From contig JABHFS010000107.1 of the NCBI GenBank assembly GCA_018672475.1, forward strand, positions 16,860-80,859: a stretch of DNA of 64,000 bases, read 5' to 3'. The position numbers were made by a program, and so were the translations under genes. Below, one piece after another: positions 43,056-52,547 of the stretch. The stretch is from Gemmatimonadota bacterium. GTDB lineage: Bacteria; Latescibacterota; UBA2968; UBA8231. The notes under the pieces are model-generated. The model had not been told where the DNA came from. It was given only the letters and a program-made list of their open reading frames with translations, and ran no database searches. Position 1 is the first letter of the stretch. Each line of letters begins with the position of its first letter.

Positions 43056-44302
43056 TACGCATTTTAAGAATACTGTTGCCCATATTCATCCTTGCCGTCG
43101 GTTTCGGAGCCTTCAGCTTATTAGCCTCGATGAGCGAGCCGCCCCAGCGGGCTGAACGCGTCTATCTCGGCCCACTCGTCGAAGTCATCGCCGCCCCTCC
43201 GCAAAAAGTCCAGGTCATAGTCGAGGGCCAGGGCACCGTCCGCCCAGACGCCCAGGTCAATCTAGTGCCTCAGGTTTCCGGTGTCGTCGTATGGAAGGCC
43301 GCCGAGTTCGAACCCGGCGGCTCCTTCGCCAAAGGCGATCTGCTCTTCGAGGTCGACCCGCGCGACTACCAGCTCTCCGCCGCCCAAGCCGACGCACAGG
43401 TCGCGCAGGCCCGCTACCAGCTCGAACTGGCACAGGAAGAGGCTGCCATCGCCCGCCAGGAATGGGAGCGGATCCGCACCGAGGGCGAAGAGCCTACTAA
43501 CTTAGTGCTGCGCAAACCCCAGTTGCGCGCCGCCGAAGCCAATTTACAAAGCGCAGAAGCCCGCTACGCGGAAACGCAACTGCGCCTCGAACGCACCAAA
43601 GTCTACGCGCCCTTTAACGGCCGGGTGCGCAGCGCCGCCGTCGATGTCGGCCAGCATCTCAACGCCGGCCAATCGATCGCGCAAATCTACAGTATAGAAA
43701 AAGCCGAGATCGTCGTGCCCGTGCCGGATGAAGACCTCGGGTGGTTTACCCTACCCTTTCCTATAAAAATTACCGCACAGAACGCGCCCGGCGACCACTC
43801 GGTCTATAACCCCAACGTCGAAGGCGGCGCGCAATCCTACTCCTTCGCCCGCGAAGGCGCCAGCGCGATGATCAACGGCTCGTTCGCCGGCCGCAGCCAC
43901 CAGTGGAACGGACGCGTGATCCGCACCGAAGGCGAGTTGGATCCACAAAGCCGCATGGCCCGGCTGGTCGTCGAGGTAGATGCGCCCTACGGCGGCATCG
44001 CCGAGGGCATCCCACCACTGACGATTGGCATGTTCGTCGACGTGGCCATTGCTGGCCGCCATGTAGACGGGGTTCGCATCTTACCGCGCGCCGCGGTGCG
44101 CCAGGGCGACCGGGTCTGGGTCGTCGGCCCCGACGGCAAATTGCGCGTGCGCCAGGCGCAGGTCGTGCGCACGATCGAGGACGAGGTGCTCACCTATCTC
44201 GACCTAGAAAAAAATGAACGCGTCATCGTCTCGCAGCTCAGCGGCGTAACCGACGGCATGCAGGTGCGTCTAACGGTCAACAACGAGGAGGCCGGATCAT
44301 GA
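43052..44302 (+). CDS. RND efflux periplasmic adaptor (membrane fusion protein)
   Basis: 416 residues with an N-terminal membrane anchor (ILLPIFILAVGFGAFSLLASM). Biotinyl-lipoyl-like halves 'VIVEGQGTVRPDAQVNLVPQVSGVVVW' (about 50-77) and 'RTKVYAPFNGRVRSAAVDVGQHLNAGQSIAQI' (about 185-215) flank an alpha-hairpin (about 110-180, Ala/Gln/Glu-rich). A beta-barrel and membrane-proximal domain follow ('GMFVDVAIAGR', 'VVGPDGKLRVRQAQVV'). HlyD/AcrA-family adaptors link the inner-membrane pump to the channel. Overlaps both neighbours by four bases. Confidence 0.93.
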   Translation: MIRILRILLPIFILAVGFGAFSLLASMSEPPQRAERVYLGPLVEVIAAPPQKVQVIVEGQGTVRPDAQVNLVPQVSGVVVWKAAEFEPGGSFAKGDLLFEVDPRDYQLSAAQADAQVAQARYQLELAQEEAAIARQEWERIRTEGEEPTNLVLRKPQLRAAEANLQSAEARYAETQLRLERTKVYAPFNGRVRSAAVDVGQHLNAGQSIAQIYSIEKAEIVVPVPDEDLGWFTLPFPIKITAQNAPGDHSVYNPNVEGGAQSYSFAREGASAMINGSFAGRSHQWNGRVIRTEGELDPQSRMARLVVEVDAPYGGIAEGIPPLTIGMFVDVAIAGRHVDGVRILPRAAVRQGDRVWVVGPDGKLRVRQAQVVRTIEDEVLTYLDLEKNERVIVSQLSGVTDGMQVRLTVNNEEAGS

Positions 44303-47300
44303 AAGCGCCCGTAACCTGGATGGCGAAAAACCACGTCGCCGCCAATCTGCTGATGGGGTTTATCATGTTGAGCGGTCTGTTTGCGATGCTGCAGACCAAG
44401 AAGGAGACCTTCCCGGAGATGTCGCTCGACCAAGTGCAGATCCAGATCCCCTATCTCGGCGCCACACCGGCCGAGGTCGAGGAAGCTGTCTGCAAACGCG
44501 TCGAAGAGCGGGTCCGCGGGCTAGAAGGCGTGCGCCGGGTCCGCTCGACCGCCGCCGAGGGTATGGGCGTGGTCAGCGTCGAGATCGAGCGCGGCGTCGA
44601 CATCTCCAAACTGCTCGACGATATCAAAAATGAAGTCGACCGCATCGCCACCTTCCCGGCCGAGACCGAAGAACCGGTCATCAAAGAACTGACCCGTCGC
44701 AACCAAGTCATCGACGTAGTGCTCTACGGCGACGTCGACGAAAAAGCGCTCAAAACCGCCGCCGAACTAGTGCGCGATGATTTACGCACCAGCGGCGTGA
44801 TCTCGCAAGTCGAATTAAGCGGCGTACGCGTTGACGAAATATCCATCGAAATATCCGAAGATGCGCTGCGCCGTTACGGACTAACTTTCGCGCAAGTTGC
44901 CAACGCCGTGCGCCGTACCAGCGTCGACCTGCCCGCCGGGAGCGTCGAGAGCGAGGACGGCGAGATCCTGCTTAGGACACAAGGGCTGATGCGCGTCGGG
45001 CGCGAATACGAGGATATCGTGGTGCTCACCCGCCCCGACGGCACCGCGCTCAAACTCAGGGATATCTCCACCATCGTCGACGGCTTTGAGGATAACGATC
45101 TCGTCTCGCGTTTCAACGGCCAACCCGCGGCAGTCGTCAGCGCCTACCGCACCGGCGACCAAAACGCCCTCGATATCTCGGCTTATGTGCACGAATACGT
45201 CGAGGAGAAGCGCTTGGCCCTACCCGCGGGCATCCATATCGATTCCGCCCGCGACGACGCGCGCATCCTGCGCAGCCGCATGGACCTGCTGATTCGCAAC
45301 GCGCGCCTCGGGCTGGTCCTGGTCTTCATTTGCCTGAGCCTGTTCCTCGACCTGCGGCTGGCCTTCTGGGTTATGATGGGCATCCCGATCTCTTTTTTGG
45401 GCGCCTTCGTACTGATGGAGCCCTTTGACGCCTCGATCAACATGCTCTCACTCTTCGCCTTTATCGTCGCGCTGGGCATCGTCGTCGACGACGCGATCAT
45501 CGTCGGCGAAAATGTCTTCGCCCACCGCGAGAAGGGCAAAAACTTCCTGCGCGCCGCAATCGACGGGGCACTCGAAGTAGGCACCCCGGTCGTCTTTTCG
45601 ATCATGACCTCGGTGGTCGCCTTTATGCCGCTATTCTTCGTAGACGGTATGATGGGCAAGTTTATGTCGGTCATACCCGTCATCGTCATCTCGGTGCTGA
45701 TCCTCTCGCTGATCGAGAGCCTGTTCATCCTGCCGGCGCATCTTTCCTCCGAGGGCAACGGCGTTTTCAGCCGCGCCTTCAACTGGGCCTTCGCCCGCCC
45801 CCTCTCCTGGCACAAAAAAGTCTCCACCGTCTTCGACGGCGGCCTCAAACGCTTCGTCAAAAATGCCTACCTGCCCACGTTGCGCCTGGCGTTGACCAAC
45901 CCACTTTCCAGCACCGCCCTGGCCATCGCGCTGATGCTCGGCACCTTCGGTATGATCGCCGGCGGCCATATAAAGTTCGTTTTCATGCCCAACATCGAAT
46001 CCGACTGGGTCAATATCTCGATCAATATGCCACAGGGCACAACCGTGACCCAGACCTCCAAGGTCGTGCAGTTCATAGAAGAAAAAACTATCGTCCTACG
46101 CGGCCAGATCGACTTGGAGACTGGCGATGACGATTCGATTTTCCGCAATATATTCACTTCGATCGGCGACCAACCGACCGGCCGGCGCACCTCATTCTCC
46201 GCCGTCGCCGGTGCCAGCGGCCAAGGCCACCTCGCCGAAATATCCATAGAGCTAAAACCCTCCGAGGAGCGCACCGTCGGTAGCACCGAAATCGAATCGC
46301 GGTTGCGCCAGATGGTCGGCGAAGTGCCCGGTCCCGAGTCGATCATCTTCTCCTCCTCGCTCTTTTCTACCGGCGACCCCATCTCGATCGAGCTCGCCTC
46401 AGCCAACTTCGACCAGTTGCTCTTAGCCGTCGATCGCCTGAAGGGCAAAATCGCCGAGTACTCGGGCACCGGCAATATCCGAGACAGCTTCCAGGAGGGC
46501 AAGTTGGAGATGAAGCTCCAGCTCAAACCGGCGGCCCGCACCCTCGGGCTCACCCTCAACGACCTCGCTCGCCAGGTGCGCCAGGGTTTTTACGGCGACC
46601 AGGCGCTGCGTTTCCAGCGCGGCTCCGACGACGTGCGGGTCATGATCCGCTATCCCAAGGAAGAGCGCCGCAGCATGGCCGACGTGCGCGGCATGCGCGT
46701 GCGCACACCGCAGGGCGCAGAGGTGCCTTTCTCCGAGGTCGCCACCGTCGACATCGGCTACGGTTACGCCTCGATACAGCGCACCGACGGCCAGCGCGTC
46801 GTCACCGTTAGCGGTTCAATCGACGAGAAAGTCGCCAACGGCGACGAGATCAACGGCGATATCGAGGCAAATTTCCTGCCCGCACTATTGCAGGACTACC
46901 CGGGTCTGCGCTACCGCTTCGGCGGCGAGCAGGCCGAGCGCAACGACTCGCTGCAGAGCCTCTTTTTCAACTTCATCATCGCCCTCTTCACCATCTACAT
47001 ACTCTTGGCGGTGCCCTTCAAATCCTACACGCAACCGCTAGTCGTGATGAGCGCGATCCCCTTCGGCATCATCGGCGCGGTCTGGGGCCATATCATCATG
47101 GGCCTGGATCTGGCGCTGTTGAGCATGTTCGGCATCGTCGCGTTGTCGGGCGTGGTCGTCAACGATTCACTCGTATTGCTGGCCTATTACAACCAGTTGC
47201 GTGACGAAGGCCGACCCCGATCTGAAGCCCTGCTCGAAGCCGGCGCCCAGCGCTTCCGCCCGATCCTGCTAACCTCGCTGACAACCTTCTTCGGCTTGTT

Positions 47301-47520
47301 GCCGATGATCTTGGAAAAAAGCGTGCAGGCGCAGTTCCTGATCCCGATGGCCGTCAGCCTCGGTTTCGGCATTCTCTTCGCGACGTTTATCATCCTGATT
47401 GGAGTACCGGTGGCGATGAAGATGCTAGAAGGCGTGCAGGAATTTTTCGCGCAGCTGGGTGAGGGTGAAACAAGTGAGAGTGCGACCGATGTCGGGGTCG
47501 CGCCGGTGACGGGGAGCTGA
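44299..47520 (+). CDS. RND-family multidrug efflux permease (AcrB-like)
   Basis: 1073 residues, full length. Seen: N-terminal helix 'WMAKNHVAANLLMGFIML', 'SLDQVQIQIPYLGATPAEVEEAVCKRVEERVRGLEGV', the TM4 proton-relay region 'LGIVVDDAIIVGENVFAHREKG' (Asp-Asp, near 395), 'VPFKSYTQPLVVMSAIPFGIIGAVWGHIIMG', and TM10-11 'VALSGVVVNDSLVLLAYYNQLRDEG'. The proton-motive inner-membrane pump of the tripartite complex with the upstream adaptor and lipoprotein. Composition and 'GVVVNDSLVLL' resemble the HAE1-like group in FCB/proteobacterial genomes. Substrates unknown; induction is probably through the TetR protein. A terminator follows. Confidence 0.95.
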   Translation: MKAPVTWMAKNHVAANLLMGFIMLSGLFAMLQTKKETFPEMSLDQVQIQIPYLGATPAEVEEAVCKRVEERVRGLEGVRRVRSTAAEGMGVVSVEIERGVDISKLLDDIKNEVDRIATFPAETEEPVIKELTRRNQVIDVVLYGDVDEKALKTAAELVRDDLRTSGVISQVELSGVRVDEISIEISEDALRRYGLTFAQVANAVRRTSVDLPAGSVESEDGEILLRTQGLMRVGREYEDIVVLTRPDGTALKLRDISTIVDGFEDNDLVSRFNGQPAAVVSAYRTGDQNALDISAYVHEYVEEKRLALPAGIHIDSARDDARILRSRMDLLIRNARLGLVLVFICLSLFLDLRLAFWVMMGIPISFLGAFVLMEPFDASINMLSLFAFIVALGIVVDDAIIVGENVFAHREKGKNFLRAAIDGALEVGTPVVFSIMTSVVAFMPLFFVDGMMGKFMSVIPVIVISVLILSLIESLFILPAHLSSEGNGVFSRAFNWAFARPLSWHKKVSTVFDGGLKRFVKNAYLPTLRLALTNPLSSTALAIALMLGTFGMIAGGHIKFVFMPNIESDWVNISINMPQGTTVTQTSKVVQFIEEKTIVLRGQIDLETGDDDSIFRNIFTSIGDQPTGRRTSFSAVAGASGQGHLAEISIELKPSEERTVGSTEIESRLRQMVGEVPGPESIIFSSSLFSTGDPISIELASANFDQLLLAVDRLKGKIAEYSGTGNIRDSFQEGKLEMKLQLKPAARTLGLTLNDLARQVRQGFYGDQALRFQRGSDDVRVMIRYPKEERRSMADVRGMRVRTPQGAEVPFSEVATVDIGYGYASIQRTDGQRVVTVSGSIDEKVANGDEINGDIEANFLPALLQDYPGLRYRFGGEQAERNDSLQSLFFNFIIALFTIYILLAVPFKSYTQPLVVMSAIPFGIIGAVWGHIIMGLDLALLSMFGIVALSGVVVNDSLVLLAYYNQLRDEGRPRSEALLEAGAQRFRPILLTSLTTFFGLLPMILEKSVQAQFLIPMAVSLGFGILFATFIILIGVPVAMKMLEGVQEFFAQLGEGETSESATDVGVAPVTGS

Positions 47521-47547
47521 ACTCGACCCTGATTAGCTACAGTACAT

Positions 47548-47591
47548 AAAAACGGCCTCGGAGCGCTTCATGCTTTCCGAGGCCGTTTTTT
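47548..47591 (+). terminator. Terminator of the RND efflux operon
   Basis: AAAAACGGCCTCGGA (47548-47562) pairs perfectly with TCCGAGGCCGTTTTT (47576-47590) around a 13-base loop, and is followed by TTG. It lies 28 bases after the permease stop. Confidence 0.9.
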
Positions 47592-47771
47592 GATCCGTCA
47601 TATAATATTTGGCCTGTCTTCACCTGATAAAGCTCTGGTCACATCACTCATCTGGCCGGGAAGTCTGTGCGCATTAGACAAGAAAGTAGAACTTGATCGA
47701 GTCAGGATATATCGCCATAATCAGACCACTCTATTGTTAGGGAAGATTCCTCATTCTTCTGTAGGAAAGAC

Positions 47772-49172
47772 ATGGTTAAACTTTTTATATCATTCGCAAC
47801 TGAAGAATTTGTCACCCCTGCTCACAGCGAGATCTTAATAAAAATTGCGTCTATTCTTTCAGATAGATGTATCACCGGAAGCTTTCATCTGACCGGTGAA
47901 TTTGCAAGATACCTGCGGGACAATCAGCGTTGCGATATTATTGAGGTTTTGCGGCAACATGAAATTGGCTATCACAGCAATACCCATGGCGCATACCCTT
48001 TCATCGGGAGCATATGCGAAAATAACACATGGGATTCTACGGTAGAAAAACTCATGCGCACGGAAGCCAAAGGCCTTTTGGACATCGAAAATATCTTTGG
48101 CAGGCGACCAACATACTATGTCACTGAATTCACCAAAGCACCGCAACTCATCTACGCGTTGCGTTGTTTGGGGATTGATTTGTTGGGGTTCTCTGGCTTA
48201 CCAGAAAGTGCTGAGGTGCCTTTCTGCTGGTATACCGGATCATTGTGCTACACCGGCCCTATGATGGGCATTGAATCTCCGCCGCACACTGACCGTTTAC
48301 AGAACATGAAAGATAAATTTGACCTGCTATATCAACAGGAAAAAGCCAAAGGTCCCAATGGAGTAATCAAGCTTTTCAATCATCCCTACAAATTTGCATA
48401 TAACAATACTATCGCCTCCTGGGTCTCTAAAAATAAAATCTACCAGAGCTATAATATTCACACCCCCTGGATCGTGCCGCAGGAATCTCTATATCCCGAA
48501 AAAATTACCGCCAGTTTATTCAGCGAATTCGAAGATTTGCTCGATTATATTCTGGATAAAGACGACACAGAGTTCTTATCAACCTCCGACATCGCCCTGC
48601 CCTACAGCAATAAGCCACCGAGTTTTATCCCTTGTGAGATATTCTCTGAACTACTCCAACAAATCGACGACAATATTATTTGGTTAAAAGTCGGCGAAAC
48701 GATTTTCTCGCCCTGCGAGATTTTTGCGTTAATGACATATGCCCTGAAATTTTATTCTATTTACCATACGCTTCCGGATTCGCTGCCTTTGCGCGATCCA
48801 CTAGGCCCAGTCCTTGAATCACGTGCCCTAAATGAAACCGTAGATGTGTCGATTGATGTTATTATGGGAAATATCGCCGCTATTGACCGAGAGCTTGAGT
48901 TTTCTCAGCAGTCACCTTGCGAAATGGAATTTTCAGATACTAAGATCCCTCTAGCCTCTGCGTATCTTGCATTCGCCAAGATGCTGCAAAATCCAATTGT
49001 AAAATCCGGCGATCTAACTTTCCAACCAACCGGCCTTCTGCCTAAAATAACATCAGACGACTATTTTGCGGCTCAGTTATGGACGAAAGAATCTTATCCT
49101 GCAGGTTTCACCGGGGAAAATATCTGCACTCATTGCCGACTACAGAGTTGGACCTACAAACCTGCCTCCTAA
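47772..49172 (+). CDS. Polysaccharide-deacetylase-like protein, AT-richer than its surroundings
   Basis: 466 residues, RBS TAGGAAAG. The N-terminal half (1-220) follows the NodB/CE4-like barrel: 'LFISFATEEFVTPAHSE' in the place of the usual Asp-Asp motif (here Glu11/Glu12), 'CITGSFHLTGEFARYL', and 'HEIGYHSNTHGAYPF' containing HxxxH (His68, His72). The C-terminal half carries 'LKVGETIFSPCEIFALMTYALKFYSIYHTLPDSLPLRDPLGP', resembling pseudomurein-binding-type repeats. Codon use is clearly more AT-rich than neighbours, a sign of recent transfer. Such proteins occur in secreted-glycan contexts, but no signal peptide is seen. Catalytic activity is uncertain because the first Asp motif is replaced. 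Confidence 0.7.
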   Translation: MVKLFISFATEEFVTPAHSEILIKIASILSDRCITGSFHLTGEFARYLRDNQRCDIIEVLRQHEIGYHSNTHGAYPFIGSICENNTWDSTVEKLMRTEAKGLLDIENIFGRRPTYYVTEFTKAPQLIYALRCLGIDLLGFSGLPESAEVPFCWYTGSLCYTGPMMGIESPPHTDRLQNMKDKFDLLYQQEKAKGPNGVIKLFNHPYKFAYNNTIASWVSKNKIYQSYNIHTPWIVPQESLYPEKITASLFSEFEDLLDYILDKDDTEFLSTSDIALPYSNKPPSFIPCEIFSELLQQIDDNIIWLKVGETIFSPCEIFALMTYALKFYSIYHTLPDSLPLRDPLGPVLESRALNETVDVSIDVIMGNIAAIDRELEFSQQSPCEMEFSDTKIPLASAYLAFAKMLQNPIVKSGDLTFQPTGLLPKITSDDYFAAQLWTKESYPAGFTGENICTHCRLQSWTYKPAS

Positions 49173-49258
49173 AAAGAGCCACCACCCCGCTAAGATCTAG
49201 TCCTGTCTTTGCAATGCTTGTTAGCCAATTGCCGTAGCTAACACGGATTCGCAACAGG

Positions 49259-49312
49259 ACACAAATAGCCCCGGGAAGAGCGCTTAATCGCCTCCCAGGG
49301 CTGTTTGTGTTC
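49259..49312. terminator. Bidirectional terminator between convergent genes
   Basis: ACACAAATAGCCCCGGGA (49259-49276) pairs with TCCCAGGGCTGTTTGTGT (49293-49310) with two mismatches around a 16-base loop; A/T-rich edges on both sides. It separates the deacetylase-like gene from the first PhyH gene. Confidence 0.72.
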
Positions 49313-49358
49313 GCTACCATTCGCTTGTTGGGGCCAACGCGCCAGTTGCTAATCCCCC

Positions 49359-50237
49359 TCAGCCCTTAATCGCCTCTAACCCCTCATACCCGCTACTCTG
49401 CTTCGGCCGACGCGAATGGTGCGAGGGGCTGAGCAGCGCCGTTTGCTGGGCCGGCGTCAAATCGTCCCAGTAATCCGGCACCGGGCCGCGCAAGCCACCG
49501 CCACCCCACGCCATATGTCCGGCATTGTATTTGTAGAGGATGGCCCGCCGCTGGTGGTCCGCATTCCACGGCAGCGTCCCGTGCGTACACGCCTCGCTAA
49601 AAATTATCGCGTCGCCGGCCTTGGCGTTGATCTCCATTACAAACTCTTGGTACTGCTCCCATTTACGCATCTTCTCCGGGCACACCAGATTGGCCTTGTG
49701 GCTGCCCGGCACCACGCTGACCCCACCGTCGCCCGGCCCCTCATCGGCGAGCATATATTCGATAACACAGAGGCCAGTAAAGATCTTGCCCTCGCGGTAA
49801 AAATAGGGTGCATTGTCGAAACTACCGTGCAACATGCCACCAGAACAACCCTTGTCCATCGCGATCAGCCCCGGCCCATGATCCAACCGCCAGCCTTCCC
49901 CGAGGATGGTGTTGAGATGCGGAATGGTCTTGGGGTGCGCCAGCATTTCCCGAAAAGGTTCACAAAAGGGCTTTTCCATTTCCAGTAAACCCGCCGTGTT
50001 CCCCAGACGCGTAGAGCTGTTTTCGCCCTTCAAGGCCGCGGATTCGCCGAAATACTCCGGGCTTTGCGCGAGTTCCATCGAATCGATGGCGGCATTGGCC
50101 ACCTCTAGTTGCTCTTTGCTCAGCACATCCCGGACCAGCAAAAATCCGGTCAGGTCGAAGAGGTATTTCTCGTCGACAGACATTTGCACCGTGTCCTCCG
50201 TGATAGAGCGCGATGTATTGGCGTCTGACTCGTGCAT
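49359..50237 (-). CDS. Phytanoyl-CoA dioxygenase (PhyH)-like protein
   Basis: 292 residues from MHESDANTS, chosen because AAAGGATT lies at the right distance; an upstream in-frame ATG (50321) has no RBS, and an internal ATG (MSVDEKYLF, 50183) is possible. Seen: 'YLFDLTGFLLVRDVLSKEQLE', 'LDHGPGLIAMDKGCSGGMLHGSFDNAP' (proximal metal region, HGSFD instead of HxD), 'EGPGDGGVSVVPGSHKANLVCPE' and 'AGDAIIFSEACTHGTLPW' with the distal His. This is the same subfamily as the partial protein at the left edge of the window. Predicted non-heme iron/2-oxoglutarate oxygenase with unknown substrate. It begins an accessory island of three PhyH genes. Confidence 0.88.
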   Translation of the reverse strand: MHESDANTSRSITEDTVQMSVDEKYLFDLTGFLLVRDVLSKEQLEVANAAIDSMELAQSPEYFGESAALKGENSSTRLGNTAGLLEMEKPFCEPFREMLAHPKTIPHLNTILGEGWRLDHGPGLIAMDKGCSGGMLHGSFDNAPYFYREGKIFTGLCVIEYMLADEGPGDGGVSVVPGSHKANLVCPEKMRKWEQYQEFVMEINAKAGDAIIFSEACTHGTLPWNADHQRRAILYKYNAGHMAWGGGGLRGPVPDYWDDLTPAQQTALLSPSHHSRRPKQSSGYEGLEAIKG

Positions 50238-50351
50238 GACCGGAATCCTTTCGCAGTGAATTATAAATTTCGACGCGATTCTTACGCCGACTATACTAGA
50301 CGGGTAGCCGCAAGCTGTCAACGTTTGCAGCCTGTCGCTTAGATGGGATGC

Positions 50352-51149
50352 CTAAAACGCATCGCACCCGGCAAAGGACATATGCTCCCTCGCCACGAAA
50401 ACTGGCCTTTCGGCATAGAGGTTACCCGTCTTCGCATCCACTTGACCGCAACAAAAAATACTCTCGTGACCTTCCGTGGTGACCTTGGTCGTCGTCGGGA
50501 TATAGCGCAGCGTCAGCCCGACCCGCCATTGCTCGGTGTGATTGGCATTCGACCCATGAATGATCGTCGGGTTGTGGATCGAGACATCACCGGCCGCCAA
50601 CTCCAGGTCCACCGCCTGAGAATCGTCGATATCCTCCGGCCGGATGCCGATGCCGAGCACGTACTTTTCTTCGTCGAGATCGATCATCTCGCTGCGTTTG
50701 AGTAAGCGGTTGTTCTGGGTGCTCGGCAATACCCGCATACAGCCGTTTTCCACCGTCGAGTCAGTAGCCGCCACCCACAAGGTCGCAACTTCCATCGGCT
50801 CCAGCGGCCAATAGGATCCGTCTTGGTGCCACTGTACGGCTTGGCCGATACGCGGCTTCTTGGCGATATAATGCGCGGCGAACATCGCCACGTCGTCGCC
50901 GAGGAATTGCGCGGCGATATCCACCAGGCGCGGATCGCAGACCAAGCGGTGCATAAACGGATCAGCCACCAGCAAACCGTGCCCCAAACGCTCGGGCCGC
51001 ACATCCGGGTATTTCTTGCCAAGCCAGTGCACGTGATCCATCATTTCGCCGGCGAGGTCCTTGTCAATGGCCCCGCGGGCAATACAATAGCCGTGTTCGT
51101 CGTATTCCTGGCGCAGGCTCTTTTGATCTTCTGCCACAAATGCCGTCAT
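50352..51149 (-). CDS. Phytanoyl-CoA dioxygenase (PhyH)-family protein
   Basis: 265 residues with the full catalytic set: His108-x-Asp110 in 'QWHQDGSYWPLEP', distal His198 in 'NPTIIHGSNANH' and the 2-oxoglutarate-binding Arg209 in 'EQWRVGLTLRYIP'. Other family hallmarks are 'YDEHGYCIARGAI' and 'STVENGCMRVLPSTQ'. This is the ectoine-hydroxylase/PhyH-like branch, distinct from the preceding HGSFD-type protein. RBS AGGAGA. Encoded in tandem with another PhyH and a VOC protein on the minus strand. Substrate unknown. Confidence 0.92.
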   Translation of the reverse strand: MTAFVAEDQKSLRQEYDEHGYCIARGAIDKDLAGEMMDHVHWLGKKYPDVRPERLGHGLLVADPFMHRLVCDPRLVDIAAQFLGDDVAMFAAHYIAKKPRIGQAVQWHQDGSYWPLEPMEVATLWVAATDSTVENGCMRVLPSTQNNRLLKRSEMIDLDEEKYVLGIGIRPEDIDDSQAVDLELAAGDVSIHNPTIIHGSNANHTEQWRVGLTLRYIPTTTKVTTEGHESIFCCGQVDAKTGNLYAERPVFVAREHMSFAGCDAF

Positions 51150-51200
51150 CGCTGTCTCTCCTACAAAAATTCTCTATAAATACCCAATCATCGCGCAAGA

Positions 51201-51578
51201 TCAAACGGTAATTTTGATTCGATTACCTTTCGGATCCACGACCACGCTCTCATAATACCCGTCGCCCCTCGTGCGCGGACCACCGCTGCAGATAAAAGCA
51301 TCTTCGACTAAGCGTGCAGTGATCTTGTCGACCGCTTCTTGCGAACCAACCGACATCGCGAGATGAGCGTAGCCCATAAATTCATCATCCGACGCCGAAT
51401 CCTTTACCGTCTTCAAGCCTGGACTCTGCATCAATTCGAGACGCGCACTAGATGCGAAGGTCAAAAAATGCGCCTGCGTTTTCTTTTTCTCGTTAACATA
51501 CTTTACATTGGCTTTCGCGCCAAAATGCCGTTCGTATAAATCCTCCAACGCTTCGATGTCTTGTGACCATAAGGCCAC
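51201..51578 (-). CDS. VOC-family (glyoxalase/bleomycin-resistance-like) protein, start region damaged or non-standard
   Basis: 125 residues from a GTG start. Seen: 'ALWSQDIEALEDLYERHFGAKANVKYVNEKKKTQAHFLTF', 'ARLELMQSP', 'MGYAHLAMSVGSQEAVDKI' and 'YYESVVVDPKGNRIKITV' (metal Glu region). The usual VOC N-terminal strand with its metal-binding His ('KIEHVAL') is encoded just upstream in the same frame, but no ATG/GTG/TTG precedes it. Instead an ATG with GGGGA lies one base out of frame (about 51601). Either the protein starts at GTG without that His or a one-base indel has hit the start. Family: small metalloenzymes or binding proteins for lactoylglutathione, antibiotics or dioxygenase substrates. 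Confidence 0.72.
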   Translation of the reverse strand: MALWSQDIEALEDLYERHFGAKANVKYVNEKKKTQAHFLTFASSARLELMQSPGLKTVKDSASDDEFMGYAHLAMSVGSQEAVDKITARLVEDAFICSGGPRTRGDGYYESVVVDPKGNRIKITV

Positions 51579-51629
51579 GTGTTCGATTTTGATAGTGCAT
51601 TCCCCACAAAAAGAAAAAGGTGTATACCG

Positions 51630-52460
51630 CTACCGCAACAACGCGCCCGGCACCCGGTTCCAGACCGCCGGTTCCACATCTCCTTTATAATCAGCTACCA
51701 GCGGCGCAATACGCTGCCGGTCCTCCGCGCAAAGCTCTTCCAACGCCGCCGTATTCGTGCGCTCGCGATAACCGGCGCGTACCCGCTCGGACGTCTTGTC
51801 ATAACACGGCAAATACCACAGGGTCAGTACCGTGCGACGCTCGCCGGTCTGGTTGGTATGGGCACTATGCAGCAGGCGCGCATCGCCGACGACGAGGTCT
51901 CCGGCGTTGATTGACACGTCGATTTCGGCCGAGTGTTCTGAGAATAGAGGATGTCTATGGTCGTCGGTATGGCGAATATCAGAATCGTGCCCCTTACCCA
52001 AATGCTCGTGCAAATCGAAACGCTGACGATGCGATTTCGGGATGAGCCGCAAACAACCGTTCTCCACCTGAGTATCAGTGAGATAATACATAAAGAATAA
52101 CTGGTGTGGCATGTGGTCAGCCGCCTCCGGCTCGTCCCAGAACGCCCAATCCTGGTGCCAGTAGAGCGGCGTCTCGCCGCGTTCTTTGGCAATGGCGAAA
52201 CCGCTCCAGAAGCGCGGCCGGTCAAAGCCGAGTCGGCTTAACACCGCGAGCGCGCCCGGCCAAGTGATCAGGTCGAGAAAGGCCGGGTCCTGGAATTGCA
52301 TAAAAGCTAGATTGCCTTGGTTTGTATCTTTATGCTCCGTCTCATTCTCGTCGAGTAGTTTGTCCGAGGCGACACGCAACCGCCGCAATAAATCGTCGGA
52401 CAAGACATCTTCAAAAAGGCAGTAGCCTTCCTTTATTAGCCCGTCTAGTTTTGGATCCAT
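51630..52460 (-). CDS. Phytanoyl-CoA dioxygenase (PhyH)-family protein
   Basis: 276 residues, catalytic set present: His102-x-Asp104 in 'YWHQDWAFWDEP', distal His198 in 'GDARLLHSAHTN', and 'ERRTVLTLWYLP' with the 2-oxoglutarate Arg. 'QVENGCLRLIPKSHRQRFDLHEHL' is the usual strand-turn region. This is the third PhyH in the island, related to but clearly different from the 50352-51149 protein. The gene diverges from the AGE-like gene (88 bases between start codons), so the two may share a regulatory region. Substrate unknown. Confidence 0.91.
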   Translation of the reverse strand: MDPKLDGLIKEGYCLFEDVLSDDLLRRLRVASDKLLDENETEHKDTNQGNLAFMQFQDPAFLDLITWPGALAVLSRLGFDRPRFWSGFAIAKERGETPLYWHQDWAFWDEPEAADHMPHQLFFMYYLTDTQVENGCLRLIPKSHRQRFDLHEHLGKGHDSDIRHTDDHRHPLFSEHSAEIDVSINAGDLVVGDARLLHSAHTNQTGERRTVLTLWYLPCYDKTSERVRAGYRERTNTAALEELCAEDRQRIAPLVADYKGDVEPAVWNRVPGALLR

Positions 52461-52547
52461 AATCTCATTTGTCTTTCACCGTAGTATCGCGAAGATCTCT
52501 GCGCGTTTCGTTGACGCCCGTTTATCGAGTGGATACCTTAAAGAATC

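Noticed and set aside
47590..47838. 82-codon frame after the RND terminator
   Set aside because: Begins at the terminator, overlaps the deacetylase-like gene start and shows no conserved features.
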